64,000 nt of DNA from Halomarina halobia. Lineage in GTDB: Archaea; Halobacteriota; Halobacteria; Halobacteriales; Haloarculaceae. Of the stretch, positions 8,497-17,328 are shown piece by piece. A program made the position numbers and the translations under genes. How positions within the stretch are numbered: position 1 is the stretch's first letter; the number at the start of each line of letters is the position of its first letter. The stretch is from NCBI RefSeq assembly GCF_029338575.1, contig NZ_CP119993.1, forward strand, positions 558,001-622,000, given 5' to 3'. The notes under the pieces are model-generated. The model worked only from the letters and a program-made list of their open reading frames with translations. It was not told where the DNA came from and made no database searches.

Positions 8497-9816
8497 TCAG
8501 CCGTTCTTCCGGCAGTCAGCGTAGAGCGCGAGGAGGTCGTCGGCGTGGTCGGCGAGGCGCTTCGGCTCGCGAACGCCGTCGCGGAGTCGTTCGAGGCGGG
8601 CCGGATCGCGAACCAGTCGTGCGAGCGCGTCCGCGAGCGCGTCGGCGTCGCCGACGGCGAACGTCGCCCCGTCGACGCCGTCGGTGACGAGTTCCGCCAT
8701 CCCGCCGACGTCGGCGGTGACGACCGGCACGCCCGACGCGTGCGCCTCCTGGATGACGAGCGGGCTGTTCTCGTACCACACCGCGGGGAGGACGAACACG
8801 TCCATCGCCCGGTAGGGCGTCGCGGGGTCGTCGTACCGGCCGTGGAAGGACACGCCGTCGCCGGCGGCGGCCAGTCGGGCGTGGTAGTCGTCGCCGTCGG
8901 GGTCGAACCCACCGAACACCTCCAGCGTGGCGTCGCCGTCGAGGTCCGAGAACGCCTCCAGCAGGAGGTGGACGCCCTTCTCCGGCGCGATGCGCCCGGC
9001 GTAGCCGATCCGCACCGGCGGACCGTCGAAGCCGGTGTCCTCGAAGCGGTCGACGAGGATGCCGTTGCGCCGCTGTACGACGTGCGCCGGCGGGACGCCG
9101 AAGGCGACGAAGCGATCCCGCAGGAACGCCGACGGCGAGATCAGCCGATCGGCCGCCGAAAGCGCCCGGCGCAGCGCGCGCCCGCGCGCGGCCACGGCGT
9201 CGACGTAGAACTCGCGGACCGCGTCCCCGGAACCGTCGCGCCGGGGGGGAGGTTCGCCGGCGGAGGGTGCGCCCGCTCCGGGCCGCGCCTCGCCCGGGGG
9301 CCGGGACTCGACCGCCGACTCGACCGCCGAGAACGGTCGATCCGCGAGGTAGCAGTCCGTGCACTTCGCCGTCGATTCGGGGCCGACACACCGCGTCCCG
9401 TCCGGTCGGTGGAGCTGTTCGCGGTGACAGAGCGTCCAGTAGTCGTGCAGCGTCAGGAGACACGCCGCGCCGCGAGCCTCGCACAGCGACGGGAGGGTCG
9501 CGGATAGCCCCTTGAGGTGCTGCAGGTGGACCACGTCGGGATCGACCGACGCGAGCAGGTCGTCGAACCGCGCGTCGACGGCCGGGTCGACGGGACCCGT
9601 CGGGAGGCCGCGGTCCGTCTGCACGTCCGCGGCGACGGGTTCGGGGAGGTCGTGGACGGCGACGCCGTCGAGGTCGGCGGCGGCGGTCCCCCGGGGAGTG
9701 GCGACGCCGACCTCGTGGCCCCGGCGCGCGAACGCCTCGGCGAGGTGTGCGGTGTACAGTTCGGTGCCGCCGTAGGTCGCCGGCGGGAGGGCGTGGACGA
9801 CCAGGAGAACTCGCAT
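8497..9816 (-). CDS. GT4 glycosyltransferase with Cys-rich insertion
   Basis: A 439-residue GT-B glycosyltransferase. It opens with the classic GT4 N terminus MRVLLVVHALPP and a GGTE acceptor loop, and its donor domain contains GYAGRIAPEKGVH and the EAHASGVPVV nucleotide-sugar motif. A stretch around residues 125-175 carries several cysteines (including C-T-D-C) in the context of TLHDYWTLCHR; this feature recurs in a subgroup of GT4 enzymes and may bind a metal. ATG 9816 is the first codon that gives the typical N terminus. It is probably a cytoplasmic, membrane-associated glycan-chain enzyme. The next gene upstream on the same strand is a small zinc protein. Confidence 0.9.
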   Translation of the reverse strand: MRVLLVVHALPPATYGGTELYTAHLAEAFARRGHEVGVATPRGTAAADLDGVAVHDLPEPVAADVQTDRGLPTGPVDPAVDARFDDLLASVDPDVVHLQHLKGLSATLPSLCEARGAACLLTLHDYWTLCHREQLHRPDGTRCVGPESTAKCTDCYLADRPFSAVESAVESRPPGEARPGAGAPSAGEPPPRRDGSGDAVREFYVDAVAARGRALRRALSAADRLISPSAFLRDRFVAFGVPPAHVVQRRNGILVDRFEDTGFDGPPVRIGYAGRIAPEKGVHLLLEAFSDLDGDATLEVFGGFDPDGDDYHARLAAAGDGVSFHGRYDDPATPYRAMDVFVLPAVWYENSPLVIQEAHASGVPVVTADVGGMAELVTDGVDGATFAVGDADALADALARLVRDPARLERLRDGVREPKRLADHADDLLALYADCRKNG

Positions 9817-9829
9817 CGCTCCCGCTCGC

Positions 9830-9970
9830 TCAGGCCGTGTCCTGCAGTCGCCAGCGATCCAGCGTCTCGTTGACGAGGCTGCCGCCGCAGTGCTGACAGC
9901 CGTTCGGGCGTCGGGTCGCCGTCGCGCGGCGACCACACGACAGACACCGGTAGGTGAACTCCCGCTCCAT
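9830..9970 (-). CDS. small rubrerythrin-like zinc-ribbon protein
   Basis: A 46-residue protein made almost entirely of one zinc ribbon, with cysteines at C9-L-S-C12 and C25-Q-H-C28. Haloarchaea carry many such mini-proteins, usually annotated as rubrerythrin-like domain proteins. The start is ATG 9970. The stop lies 14 bases before the ATG of the GT4 gene at 9816, so they may be co-transcribed. Function is unknown; protein or nucleic-acid binding is possible. Confidence 0.8.
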   Translation of the reverse strand: MEREFTYRCLSCGRRATATRRPNGCQHCGGSLVNETLDRWRLQDTA

Positions 9971-10134
9971 ACGCTACGGTGACGGCCGGCGGGGCTGTAC
10001 CCTCACCCTGCAAATGCGGCTCGCTTTTGACGGTACGCCGCCGTCGGGCGAAGGTGGTCGCCGTCGCGATCCGTCCGTCGAGACCAGACCCGTCGCGGGC
10101 CGAAAAGAAGTCGCCTCGCCGTTCCAGTGCGGCC

Positions 10135-10398
10135 TCACATCATGCGGCGCATCCGGTCCATCCGGTCCGACATGTCCGTCTGCTTGTAGTAGCTGGCGAA
10201 CGCGAGGATAGTCGGCGGCCACAGACCCACGAACACGCCGCCGGCCTTGTTTCCGCGCAGGTAGAACTGGTACCACGCGAGCAGCACCGAGGCGGCCGCC
10301 GCGAGCAACGCCGGGTCGGTGCTGGCCTCCCCCGCCATCTTCATCTCCTCTTCGGCCATCTGGCTCGATCGGCCGGACTGTTGCTGGAATAGGTCCAT
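10135..10398 (-). CDS. small hypothetical membrane protein
   Basis: About 87 residues with two hydrophobic segments (about 31-47 and 53-72) and a Met/Arg-rich C terminus. The start at 10398 is preferred over an upstream in-frame ATG at 10422 because the TATA-like sequence at 10427-10436 would place the transcript start around 10405, downstream of the longer start. Function is unknown and no family was recognised. The gene is monocistronic, between the zinc-ribbon/GT4 pair and nuoCD. Confidence 0.7.
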   Translation of the reverse strand: MDLFQQQSGRSSQMAEEEMKMAGEASTDPALLAAAASVLLAWYQFYLRGNKAGGVFVGLWPPTILAFASYYKQTDMSDRMDRMRRMM

Positions 10399-10426
10399 TG
10401 CACTCACGGCTACTCCTGTCATCTCC

Positions 10427-10436
10427 TAAAGTATTT
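10427..10436 (-). promoter_or_regulatory. TATA-like box for gene at 10135-10398
   Basis: The minus strand reads AAATACTTTA, about 33 bases from ATG 10398. This predicts a short leader of roughly six bases. Confidence 0.5.
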
Positions 10437-10596
10437 GGTCAGCCGCGGCGAGAGAGGCCGGGGAGAGTATATCGCCGCTCGGATTGTGACCGGTGGCGGG
10501 GACAGACGCCGCGCGGGGAGTCTTCGCGTTCGGTGCCAGACGCCGCCCGCGGCGTGCGATTGATTCCGGGAACCGGAAGGGAGGGGCCGATCCGAT

Positions 10597-12261
10597 CTAC
10601 CGGTCGACGCTCCCGAGGACGATGTCGAGGCTGCCGAGCGACGCGATCAGGTCCGGGACGTACTCCCCCCGACTCATCTCGGGCAGGGCGGACAGGTTGT
10701 GATAGCAGGGGCTGCGGATCTTGAAGCGGGCGGGACTGTCCGTCCCGTCCGAGCGGACGTAGATGCCGAGTTCGCCCTTCGGGATCTCGACGGCGCGGTA
10801 GACCTCACGGTCGGGTTCCGGCCTGAGCGTGCGCGGGACGTTCGACTGGAGCACGCGGTCGTCCTCGGGCCAGTCCTCGAGCAGGTCGAGACACTGCTCG
10901 ACGATCCTCGCCGACTCCTCGACCTCGCGCAGGCGCACGAGGACGCGCGCGAAGTTGTCACAGCCGTCCTCGACGACGACGTCCCAGTCGAGTTCGGGGT
11001 AGTAGCCGTAGGGGTCGTCCCGCCGCAGGTCGTAGTCGACGCCGGAACCGCGGGCGACCGGTCCCGTGCAGCCGTAGTCCCTCGCCACGTCCGGTTCGAG
11101 GACCCCGGTGTCGACGGTGCGCATCTGGAGGATCTCGTTGTTCGTCAGGAGGTCGAAGTACTCCTCCATCGTTGCGGGGAGGCCGTCGAGGAAGTCACGG
11201 GTCTTCTCGAGGAACTCCTCGCGGGGCTCGGGCAGGTCCCAGCAGACCCCGCCCAGCCGGAAGTAGTAGAACATCATCCGCTGGCCGGTGAGGTCCTCCA
11301 GGATGCTCTGGACGAGTTCGCGGTCGCGGAACGCGTACTGGAAGATGGCGGTGAAGTCGCCGTAGACGTCGAGCGCGAACGTGCCGACGGCGAGGAAGTG
11401 GCCCAGCATCCGCGCGAGTTCGGTGGACATCGTCCGGAGGACCTGCGCGTACTCCGGCACCTCGATCTCCGCGAGGTCCTCGACGGCGCGGGCGACGGCC
11501 CACTCGTTCGGGAGGTTCGAGGTGTAGTCCCAGCGGTCGGCGTACGGGATGATCTGGTGGCGGTAGGTGCCCTGCTGGCACATCTGCTCCTCGCAGCGGT
11601 GGAGGTAGCCGACGTCGGGGTCGACGTCCACGACCTGCTCGCCGTCGAGCGTCGTCTTCAGGTGGAGCACCCCGTGGGTCGCCGGGTGGTGCGGGCCGAC
11701 GTTGATGAAGAGCGTGTCGGGGTCCTCGGTCCGCGTCTCCGACTGGAGCAGGTTGGCGTGTTCGCGGAGGGCGACGATCTGGGGCTGTTCCACGTCGTAG
11801 TTCAGCCGGAGCGGGTGGCCCTGCCAGGTCTCGGGCAGCAGGATCCGCCGCAGGTCCGGATGGCCGTCGTACCTGATGCCGACGAGGTCGTACGCCTCCC
11901 GCTCGTGCCAGTTCGCCGTCTCGTACACCGGAACCGCCGTCTCGCTCGCGGGATCGTCGGTCGGCACCGGCACGATCACGCTCACCTCCTGGGTCGGGTC
12001 GTCGAACTTCTTCAGGTGGTAGATGCTCTCGAAGCGGTCCTCGTACTCCTGGGCGGTGAGACAGGAGAGGTGGTCGAAGCCCGCCTCGTCGCGGAGCGCG
12101 AACAGCACCTCCTGTACCTCGTCCGGGCGGACGACGAACGCTTCGGCGTTGACGTGCGATTCGCGACCGACGACGCGATCGCCGAGCAGTTCCGCGAGCC
12201 CGTCGTAATCGACGCCGCGGACGCGCTCGCCCTCGGACTCGATGGTTCGTTCGTAACTCAT
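10597..12261 (-). CDS. nuoCD: NADH-quinone oxidoreductase-like subunit CD (NuoCD), orphan
   Basis: A 554-residue fusion of complex I subunits C and D. Residues about 1-155 form the NuoC domain, with the ETANWHEREAYDL motif. Residues about 180-554 form the NuoD domain, starting with GPHHPATHGVLH (the conserved His-rich quinone-site segment) and continuing with YLHRCEEQM. In the membrane complex this pair forms part of the quinone-binding peripheral arm. In haloarchaea the gene normally sits inside a long nuo operon, but no nuoA, B, H or I genes flank it here. It may therefore be a second copy or a relocated gene. The start at ATG 12261 is well supported by composition. Confidence 0.9.
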   Translation of the reverse strand: MSYERTIESEGERVRGVDYDGLAELLGDRVVGRESHVNAEAFVVRPDEVQEVLFALRDEAGFDHLSCLTAQEYEDRFESIYHLKKFDDPTQEVSVIVPVPTDDPASETAVPVYETANWHEREAYDLVGIRYDGHPDLRRILLPETWQGHPLRLNYDVEQPQIVALREHANLLQSETRTEDPDTLFINVGPHHPATHGVLHLKTTLDGEQVVDVDPDVGYLHRCEEQMCQQGTYRHQIIPYADRWDYTSNLPNEWAVARAVEDLAEIEVPEYAQVLRTMSTELARMLGHFLAVGTFALDVYGDFTAIFQYAFRDRELVQSILEDLTGQRMMFYYFRLGGVCWDLPEPREEFLEKTRDFLDGLPATMEEYFDLLTNNEILQMRTVDTGVLEPDVARDYGCTGPVARGSGVDYDLRRDDPYGYYPELDWDVVVEDGCDNFARVLVRLREVEESARIVEQCLDLLEDWPEDDRVLQSNVPRTLRPEPDREVYRAVEIPKGELGIYVRSDGTDSPARFKIRSPCYHNLSALPEMSRGEYVPDLIASLGSLDIVLGSVDR

Positions 12262-12564
12262 GGTGAATCGTCCCCGTGTACTGCGGCCACCACCCGAGAC
12301 GGACCACCCCGATCGGCCCCGCCCCGGTCTCGGGTCGGTGGTTCGGGTCGTACGGTCCGTGACGGGGCCGAGGCTAATGAATGATCCGGCGACGGTCGCC
12401 GGACGACCTGCCCGCCGCCGTCGAACGATCGGCTGCGCTGACTTCCATCGCCGATAGACTGTTACGATCGTATACCTGTAACGGGCTAGATGACACTCGC
12501 GATACCGTCACGCCTCCTTACATAGCAACTAAGGTCGACACCGCGGAACACCGGCACACGAACG
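12262..12564. other. divergent intergenic region
   Basis: This 303-base region separates nuoCD from the gene at 12565. It holds the second GTTAC-N12-GTAAC palindrome (12461-12482) and an AT-rich segment around 12515-12530 that could be the promoter for the plus-strand gene. No coding frame in it is convincing. Confidence 0.6.
12461..12482. repeat. GTTAC-N12-GTAAC palindrome, copy 2
   Basis: Both GTTAC and GTAAC arms are exact, spaced by 12 bases with a GTATAC-type centre. It is about 83 bases upstream of the start at 12565 and 200 bases upstream of nuoCD. Confidence 0.6.
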
Positions 12565-12885
12565 ATGAGTGACGACGAGCACGCGGACGGCGATTCGACC
12601 GAGCGCACCGCGACGACCGAACGCGCCCTGGTGAGGGACGTGATCCGGGAGTACGACGGCTACCCCGCCCACCGTCGCGGGTCGGAGGGGGAGGGCGATC
12701 GAGGGCTGCTGTGCGTCGGCTTTCGCGACGGTGGGTCCACGATCGGCGACGACGACGTGAAGGAGCTGTCGTGGGAGGAGTTCTTCGAGGAGTTCGACGA
12801 GAAGGAACTCGCGCTCGTCTATCCCGCGTCGATGGCCGAGGACGCGAGGGACGACATCCACCTGGTCTCGCGGGAGAACCTGTGA
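12565..12885 (+). CDS. conserved small protein, paralogue of 15790-16089
   Basis: A 106-residue acidic protein whose second half carries the pattern LSWEEFFEEFDEKELALVY. The same pattern (ISWDEFFEKFEGNDLAMLY) occurs in the 99-residue protein encoded at 15790-16089, so the two belong to one family. Residues about 18-60 hold a short region resembling a small domain shared by both. No catalytic residues can be assigned. The gene lies 13 bases before the sulfatase-like gene and is probably co-transcribed with it and the following GT4. Confidence 0.75.
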   Translation: MSDDEHADGDSTERTATTERALVRDVIREYDGYPAHRRGSEGEGDRGLLCVGFRDGGSTIGDDDVKELSWEEFFEEFDEKELALVYPASMAEDARDDIHLVSRENL

Positions 12886-12898
12886 CGGTGCGGGCGCG

Positions 12899-14428
12899 AT
12901 GACCGAACGCACCAGCCCGACGGGCGACGCCGCATCGGCGTCGCCCGACGGCCGACCCAACGTCCTCCTCCTCGTGATCGACGCGTGCCGGGCCGACTAC
13001 ACGTCCCCCTACGCGTCCGACGTGGACCGGACGCCGGCGATCGGGGCGCTCGGCCGGGCGGGGACGGTCTTCACCCGCGCCGTGAGCGCCGCCCCGTGGA
13101 CGCTCCCGAGCGTGACCAGCATCCTCACCGGCGACTATCCCCACGAACACGGGGCGACCTCGCGGGGCTTCGCGATGCGGGCGGAGCGAACGCTCGTAGA
13201 CCAGCTCGCGGCGACGGGCTACCGCTGCGTCCACCTCTCGCCGACGACCTGGATCGGCGACTGGCTCCCGCAGGGGCGGGGGTTCGACCGCGTCGAGGAG
13301 TTCACCGGGCCGCAGCACCGCCGCTTCGACGGCGGCCGCGACGTCCGCGACCTCACCGAGGGCGTCTCCCGGGGGATCGAGTGGTACGCGACCGCGATCA
13401 GGCGGTCGCTCTCGTCCTCGTCGCCGGTCCGGAGCCTGGCGAACGCGGCCGCGTTCAAGCTGTCGGAGGCGACGGGGGACGTCTGGGCCGACGACGTCAG
13501 AGCGAGCGAGCGCGCCGCCGCCGTCGCCGACGACTGCTTCGCCTCGCTCGCCGACGACGACCGCCCGTTCTTCCTGTACGCCCACCTCATGGACCCCCAC
13601 CTGCCGTTCTACGTCCCGCCCGAGTTCGAATCCGACGTCCGGCCGCCGGGGTGTACGACCGCGGAGGAGGAGCGCGAGTACGTGCGGACGCTGATGGACG
13701 ACCTCTGGGAGGTACGCCTGGGGGAGCGCACGCTCGCGGAGGCGGAGATCCGATACCTCAGGGCGCGGTACGCCGACGAGGTCGCGTACGCCGACTCGGT
13801 CGTCAGGCGTATCTTAGATAGCTTAGAAAGACACGGCCACGCCGGGGAGACGCTGGTCGTCCTCACGGGGGACCACGGCGAGCACCTCGGCGAGGCGGTC
13901 GACGGGCGGACGCTCCTCGGCCACCAGACGTCGGTCCGGCTCCCGGTGCTCCGGGTACCGCTCGTGCTCCGCTACCCCGGCGCGTTCGACGGCGGCGAGC
14001 GCGACGACCTCGTCCAGACGAACTACGTCGCGGACACCGTCCGCGCGCTCGCCGGTCTCGAATACCGTCCCTCGCGGTCGCTGCTCGACCGCGACGCGGG
14101 GTACACGCGCGTCGCCGCGCTCGCGGAGTACGCCGGCGTCGTCGCCTCCCATCCCCCCGAACAGCTCCGCGCGGACCGCCTCCTGCGCCCCCGCACGACG
14201 GCGATCGCCGGCGAGTGGAAGCTCGATAGGGTCGGGGAGGAACGACGGGCGGCGAGGGTGGACTGGGCGTCGAACCGCGAGGTCACCGTCGACGAGGGGG
14301 AGCTTCCCGAAGCGGCCCTCGACGCGCTGGAGGCGACGCTCGACGGCGCACACCGCCCGGGGGGGACGCCCGACGAATCGATCCCGAGCCACGTCGAGCG
14401 GCGGCTGGACGACCTCGGCTACCGCTGA
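12899..14428 (+). CDS. sulfatase-like AlkP-superfamily protein, Thr-type
   Basis: A 509-residue member of the alkaline phosphatase/sulfatase superfamily. D28 in LLVIDACRAD is the first metal ligand. The nucleophile segment reads P-W-T-L-P-S-V around residues 66-72, followed by ILTG, so T68 occupies the place of the formylglycine Cys and the usual Arg is Val. TGDHGEHLGE near residue 325 supplies the second metal pair. Phosphoryl- or phosphoglycerol-type transfer is a better guess than sulfate ester hydrolysis. Its TGA overlaps the ATG of the next gene by one base, coupling it to a GT4. The C terminus VERRLDDLGYR is shared with the paralogue at 4394. Confidence 0.85.
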   Translation: MTERTSPTGDAASASPDGRPNVLLLVIDACRADYTSPYASDVDRTPAIGALGRAGTVFTRAVSAAPWTLPSVTSILTGDYPHEHGATSRGFAMRAERTLVDQLAATGYRCVHLSPTTWIGDWLPQGRGFDRVEEFTGPQHRRFDGGRDVRDLTEGVSRGIEWYATAIRRSLSSSSPVRSLANAAAFKLSEATGDVWADDVRASERAAAVADDCFASLADDDRPFFLYAHLMDPHLPFYVPPEFESDVRPPGCTTAEEEREYVRTLMDDLWEVRLGERTLAEAEIRYLRARYADEVAYADSVVRRILDSLERHGHAGETLVVLTGDHGEHLGEAVDGRTLLGHQTSVRLPVLRVPLVLRYPGAFDGGERDDLVQTNYVADTVRALAGLEYRPSRSLLDRDAGYTRVAALAEYAGVVASHPPEQLRADRLLRPRTTAIAGEWKLDRVGEERRAARVDWASNREVTVDEGELPEAALDALEATLDGAHRPGGTPDESIPSHVERRLDDLGYR

Positions 14429-15690
14429 TGCGCGTCCTCGTCCTCTCCGACGGGTACCCGCCGTGGGACTGCGGCGGCGCGCAGGCGATCGCCCGACAGG
14501 TGGCCGAGGGGTACGCGCGCCGGGGCCACGAGGTGTCCGCGCTCGCCACGGTGGCGGATCGCGACGCCGTCGGACGGAGCGCGAGGGGGGGAGTGACGGT
14601 CTACCGGACGCACAGTCCCCGTCCGAAGCCGCTCCTCCCCTACCTGACCGTCCACAACCCGTTCACCGTCGGCCCGTGTCGCCGCCTGCTCGATCGCCTC
14701 TCGCCGGACGCGGTCCACGCCCACAACGTCCACTGGCTGTCGAACGGCTGCCTGCGCGCGGCGGCCGCGCGGTCGATCCCGGTCGTCAAGACGTTCCACG
14801 ACGCCGGCACCGTCGCCTACGGCGAGCTGACGCACTTCCTCGAGGGGGACGCGAGCGCCGGCGGGGGGCGAGTACCGGTGGCGGCCTACCGGGTCGACCC
14901 CTGGTACCAGCTGAAGCGCCAGCGGCTCCGGTACTTCCCGCTTCGAAACCACCGCAACCGACGCTGCGTCGAGGAGTGCGTCGACGTCGGCGTCGCCGTC
15001 AGCCGCGAGCTCCGGCGGGCGCTCGTCGCCAACGGGATCGCCTGCGAGCGGGTGATCCACAACGGCATCGACGTCGATCCCTTCGACCGGGCGACGGGTG
15101 ACGCCGAGGCGTTCCGCCGACAACACGGCCTCGGGTCGTCGCCCGCGGTGCTGTTCGGCGGGCGCACGGGCTACAACAAGGGCGGTCGCCACCTCGCCGC
15201 GGCCTTCGCCCGCCTCGACCTCGACGACCCGCCCCGGCTCCTGGTGACCGGCGACTCGGAGTACGTCGCCCGGACGCGGGAGGTCGCGGGCCCCGCGGGC
15301 GACCGCATCGTCCCGACCGGGTGGATCTCGCGGGAGGCGTTCCGCACCGCCCTCCGGGTCGCGACCGTCGTCGCCACGCCGTCGGTGCACCTCGACCCGT
15401 TCCCGACGGTCAACCTCGAGGCGTTCGCCGGTTCGACGCCGGTCGTGACGACCCGCTTCGGCGGGGCCCGGGAACTCGTCGACCACGGGCGGGACGGACT
15501 GGTGGTCGACCCGCGCGAGGTCGATCGCCTCGCCGACGCGCTCGAACGCCTCCTCGATCCCGAGCGCGCGGCGGCCTACGGGGCGGCGGGTCGGCGCAAG
15601 GTCGAACGGTCGTTCACGGTCGAGGGACAGATCGACGCCTACCTCGACGTCCTCCGGGGGCTCGTCGACGCGCCGAACGCTCTCGCGTGA
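14428..15690 (+). CDS. GT4 glycosyltransferase coupled to sulfatase-like gene
   Basis: A 420-residue GT-B fold glycosyltransferase. The N terminus MRVLVLSDGYPPWDCGGAQ gives the first strand and acceptor loop. The donor domain begins around VLFGGRTGYNKGG and contains HLDPFPTVNLEAFAGSTPVV, the nucleotide-sugar-binding region. There is no signal peptide or obvious transmembrane helix, so the enzyme should work at the cytoplasmic membrane face. The one-base TGATG overlap with the upstream gene implies coupled translation and a shared pathway. A long GC hairpin follows immediately after the stop. Confidence 0.9.
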   Translation: MRVLVLSDGYPPWDCGGAQAIARQVAEGYARRGHEVSALATVADRDAVGRSARGGVTVYRTHSPRPKPLLPYLTVHNPFTVGPCRRLLDRLSPDAVHAHNVHWLSNGCLRAAAARSIPVVKTFHDAGTVAYGELTHFLEGDASAGGGRVPVAAYRVDPWYQLKRQRLRYFPLRNHRNRRCVEECVDVGVAVSRELRRALVANGIACERVIHNGIDVDPFDRATGDAEAFRRQHGLGSSPAVLFGGRTGYNKGGRHLAAAFARLDLDDPPRLLVTGDSEYVARTREVAGPAGDRIVPTGWISREAFRTALRVATVVATPSVHLDPFPTVNLEAFAGSTPVVTTRFGGARELVDHGRDGLVVDPREVDRLADALERLLDPERAAAYGAAGRRKVERSFTVEGQIDAYLDVLRGLVDAPNALA

Positions 15691-15694
15691 CTCG

Positions 15695-15725
15695 CGCGCC
15701 GACGCGTCCGAGAGGCGTCGGCGCG
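15695..15725. terminator. GC hairpin between convergent genes
   Basis: Perfect 11-base arms, CGCGCCGACGC at 15695-15705 and GCGTCGGCGCG at 15715-15725, with a nine-base loop. It begins five bases after the GT4 stop and faces the convergent gene ending at 15790. Confidence 0.55.
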
Positions 15726-15789
15726 GTTCGGCGGCTCTATCGCGGCGACGGTCACGTCTGTATCCCGAGCGGCGACCGCCCGTCCGTCG

Positions 15790-16089
15790 CTACTCGCGGT
15801 CGACGAACTTGAAGAAGCGACTCGTCTCGCCCTCGTTCGTCGTCTCCTGGTAGAGCATCGCCAGGTCGTTCCCCTCGAACTTCTCGAAGAACTCGTCCCA
15901 GGAGATCCGCTCGAGCGAGTCGTCGCCCCCGTTCGAGCCCTCCTCGAAGTCGAACCGGAGGACGCCGGGGTCGCCGTCCTCGCCGGTCCCCTCGACGCTC
16001 GCGGGATGGACGTCGCGCTCCTCGGCCCACTCCCTGATCGTCTCGTGGTCCGTCGTCTGCGTGCTCTCGCCGGACTGGTCGTCGGACAT
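15790..16089 (-). CDS. conserved small protein, paralogue of 12565-12885
   Basis: A 99-residue acidic protein. The middle (about 33-50) holds a short strand around GVLRFDFEE and the second half has ISWDEFFEKFEGNDLAMLYQE, a pattern shared with the protein at 12565-12885. The C terminus ends FFKFVDRE. No cofactor-binding or catalytic motif can be named. The two paralogues bracket the sulfatase-like/GT4 cassette in opposite orientations, which may mean the cassette inserted beside or between duplicated copies. Confidence 0.75.
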   Translation of the reverse strand: MSDDQSGESTQTTDHETIREWAEERDVHPASVEGTGEDGDPGVLRFDFEEGSNGGDDSLERISWDEFFEKFEGNDLAMLYQETTNEGETSRFFKFVDRE

Positions 16090-16155
16090 CGTCGGGAGCT
16101 AGGGGGAACCGCGACCGTAGTGCTGGCGCTGGCGATAGCAGGGTGCGCGGTCACC

Positions 16156-17181
16156 TCACCCCGACCGGCCGTCCCCCTGGTCGAGGAGGACCCACGCCAG
16201 GAGCGCGATCAGCGACGCGGACGCGGTGCCGACGGCCGCGACGAGCGCGCGGTGGGTCGTCGCCCAGAGCGTGAGGCTCGTCTGCCTGGCCCGGTCGTCG
16301 AACGGGCCGTGCGCGCCGAGGTCGGTATCGACCGGTTCGAACAGGTTGTCGGGTCGGTCCGGGTCGGACGGCTCGTCGGTCATCTGCGCGTCCCAGGCCT
16401 GATGTGCCAACGTACGGTCGAGTCGACGGGGGAAGAGGCGGTTGCCGACGATGGACTTGACGGTCGGCCACCCCACCCACAGTTCGTCGCGGTCGTGATC
16501 GACCGCCCAGGTGATCGCCCGGGCGGCCACCTCCGGCTGGTAGATCGGCGAAACCGGCCTGGGATCGCGGGGGAGGCGGTTCCTGACCTGTTCGAACTGC
16601 GGGGTGTTCATCGCCGGGAGCTGGACCATCGTCAGCTGGATCGCGCTGTCGTCGTGGATGAGTTCCGAGCGTAGCGACTCCGTGAACCCCTGGATGGCGT
16701 GCTTGCTCGCGCAGTAGGCGGACTGGAGGGGGATCCCCCGGTACGCCAGCGCCGACCCCACCTGGACGATCGTCCCGCGGTCGCGCGGGCGCATCCGATC
16801 GAGCGCCGCCTTCGTCCCGTGCACGTACCCGAGGTAGGTCACCTCCGTGACCCGACGGAACTCCTCTGCGGTCATCTCCGCCACCGGGGAGAAGACGGCG
16901 GTCATCGCGTTGTTGACCCAGACGTCGATCGGACCGAACGCCTCCTCGACCGCGCCGGCCGCGTCGGCGATCGCCTCCGCGTCGGCGACGTCCGCCGGGA
17001 GAACGAGGGCGTCGCCGCCGGCCTCCTCGACCGCGCGACGCGCGCCGTCGAGTCCCTCCTCGTCGCGCGCGATCAGGCCGACGCGCGCGCCCCGCGCACC
17101 GAACGCTTCGGCGGTCGCTCGGCCGACGCCCGCCGACGCGCCGGTGACGACGACTACCTCCGGAGTGGAATTCGTACTCAT
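16156..17181 (-). CDS. SDR family oxidoreductase with C-terminal membrane anchor
   Basis: A 341-residue protein. Residues 1-250 are a classical short-chain dehydrogenase, with TGASAGVGRAT near residue 14, NNAM at about 90 and the catalytic pair in Y-C-A-S-K (about 155-159). After this the chain has a linker and one transmembrane helix (about 312-332), so the enzyme is likely tethered to the membrane with the catalytic domain inside. The substrate is unknown, perhaps lipid-like given the anchor. ATG 17181 was chosen because upstream codons have non-coding composition. Confidence 0.88.
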   Translation of the reverse strand: MSTNSTPEVVVVTGASAGVGRATAEAFGARGARVGLIARDEEGLDGARRAVEEAGGDALVLPADVADAEAIADAAGAVEEAFGPIDVWVNNAMTAVFSPVAEMTAEEFRRVTEVTYLGYVHGTKAALDRMRPRDRGTIVQVGSALAYRGIPLQSAYCASKHAIQGFTESLRSELIHDDSAIQLTMVQLPAMNTPQFEQVRNRLPRDPRPVSPIYQPEVAARAITWAVDHDRDELWVGWPTVKSIVGNRLFPRRLDRTLAHQAWDAQMTDEPSDPDRPDNLFEPVDTDLGAHGPFDDRARQTSLTLWATTHRALVAAVGTASASLIALLAWVLLDQGDGRSG

Positions 17182-17328
17182 GCGTATCACCGGTCCCCCT
17201 TCGTACCGGGGGCGTTCACTACGCCGTTCGGTTTGGCCCCCCAAAAGCGTGGTCCCGACGCTCCTCGGCCGGCAAAGACTTATTGACGCATGCGCCGAAC
17301 CCCGTTCCCGGAGGCGCGAGTGAGAGCT

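Noticed and set aside
5436..8687. Very long plus-strand open frame (over 1000 codons)
   Set aside because: It is antisense to the GT2 and sulfatase-like genes, is Arg/Pro/Ser-rich, and lacks the acidic bias of haloarchaeal proteins.
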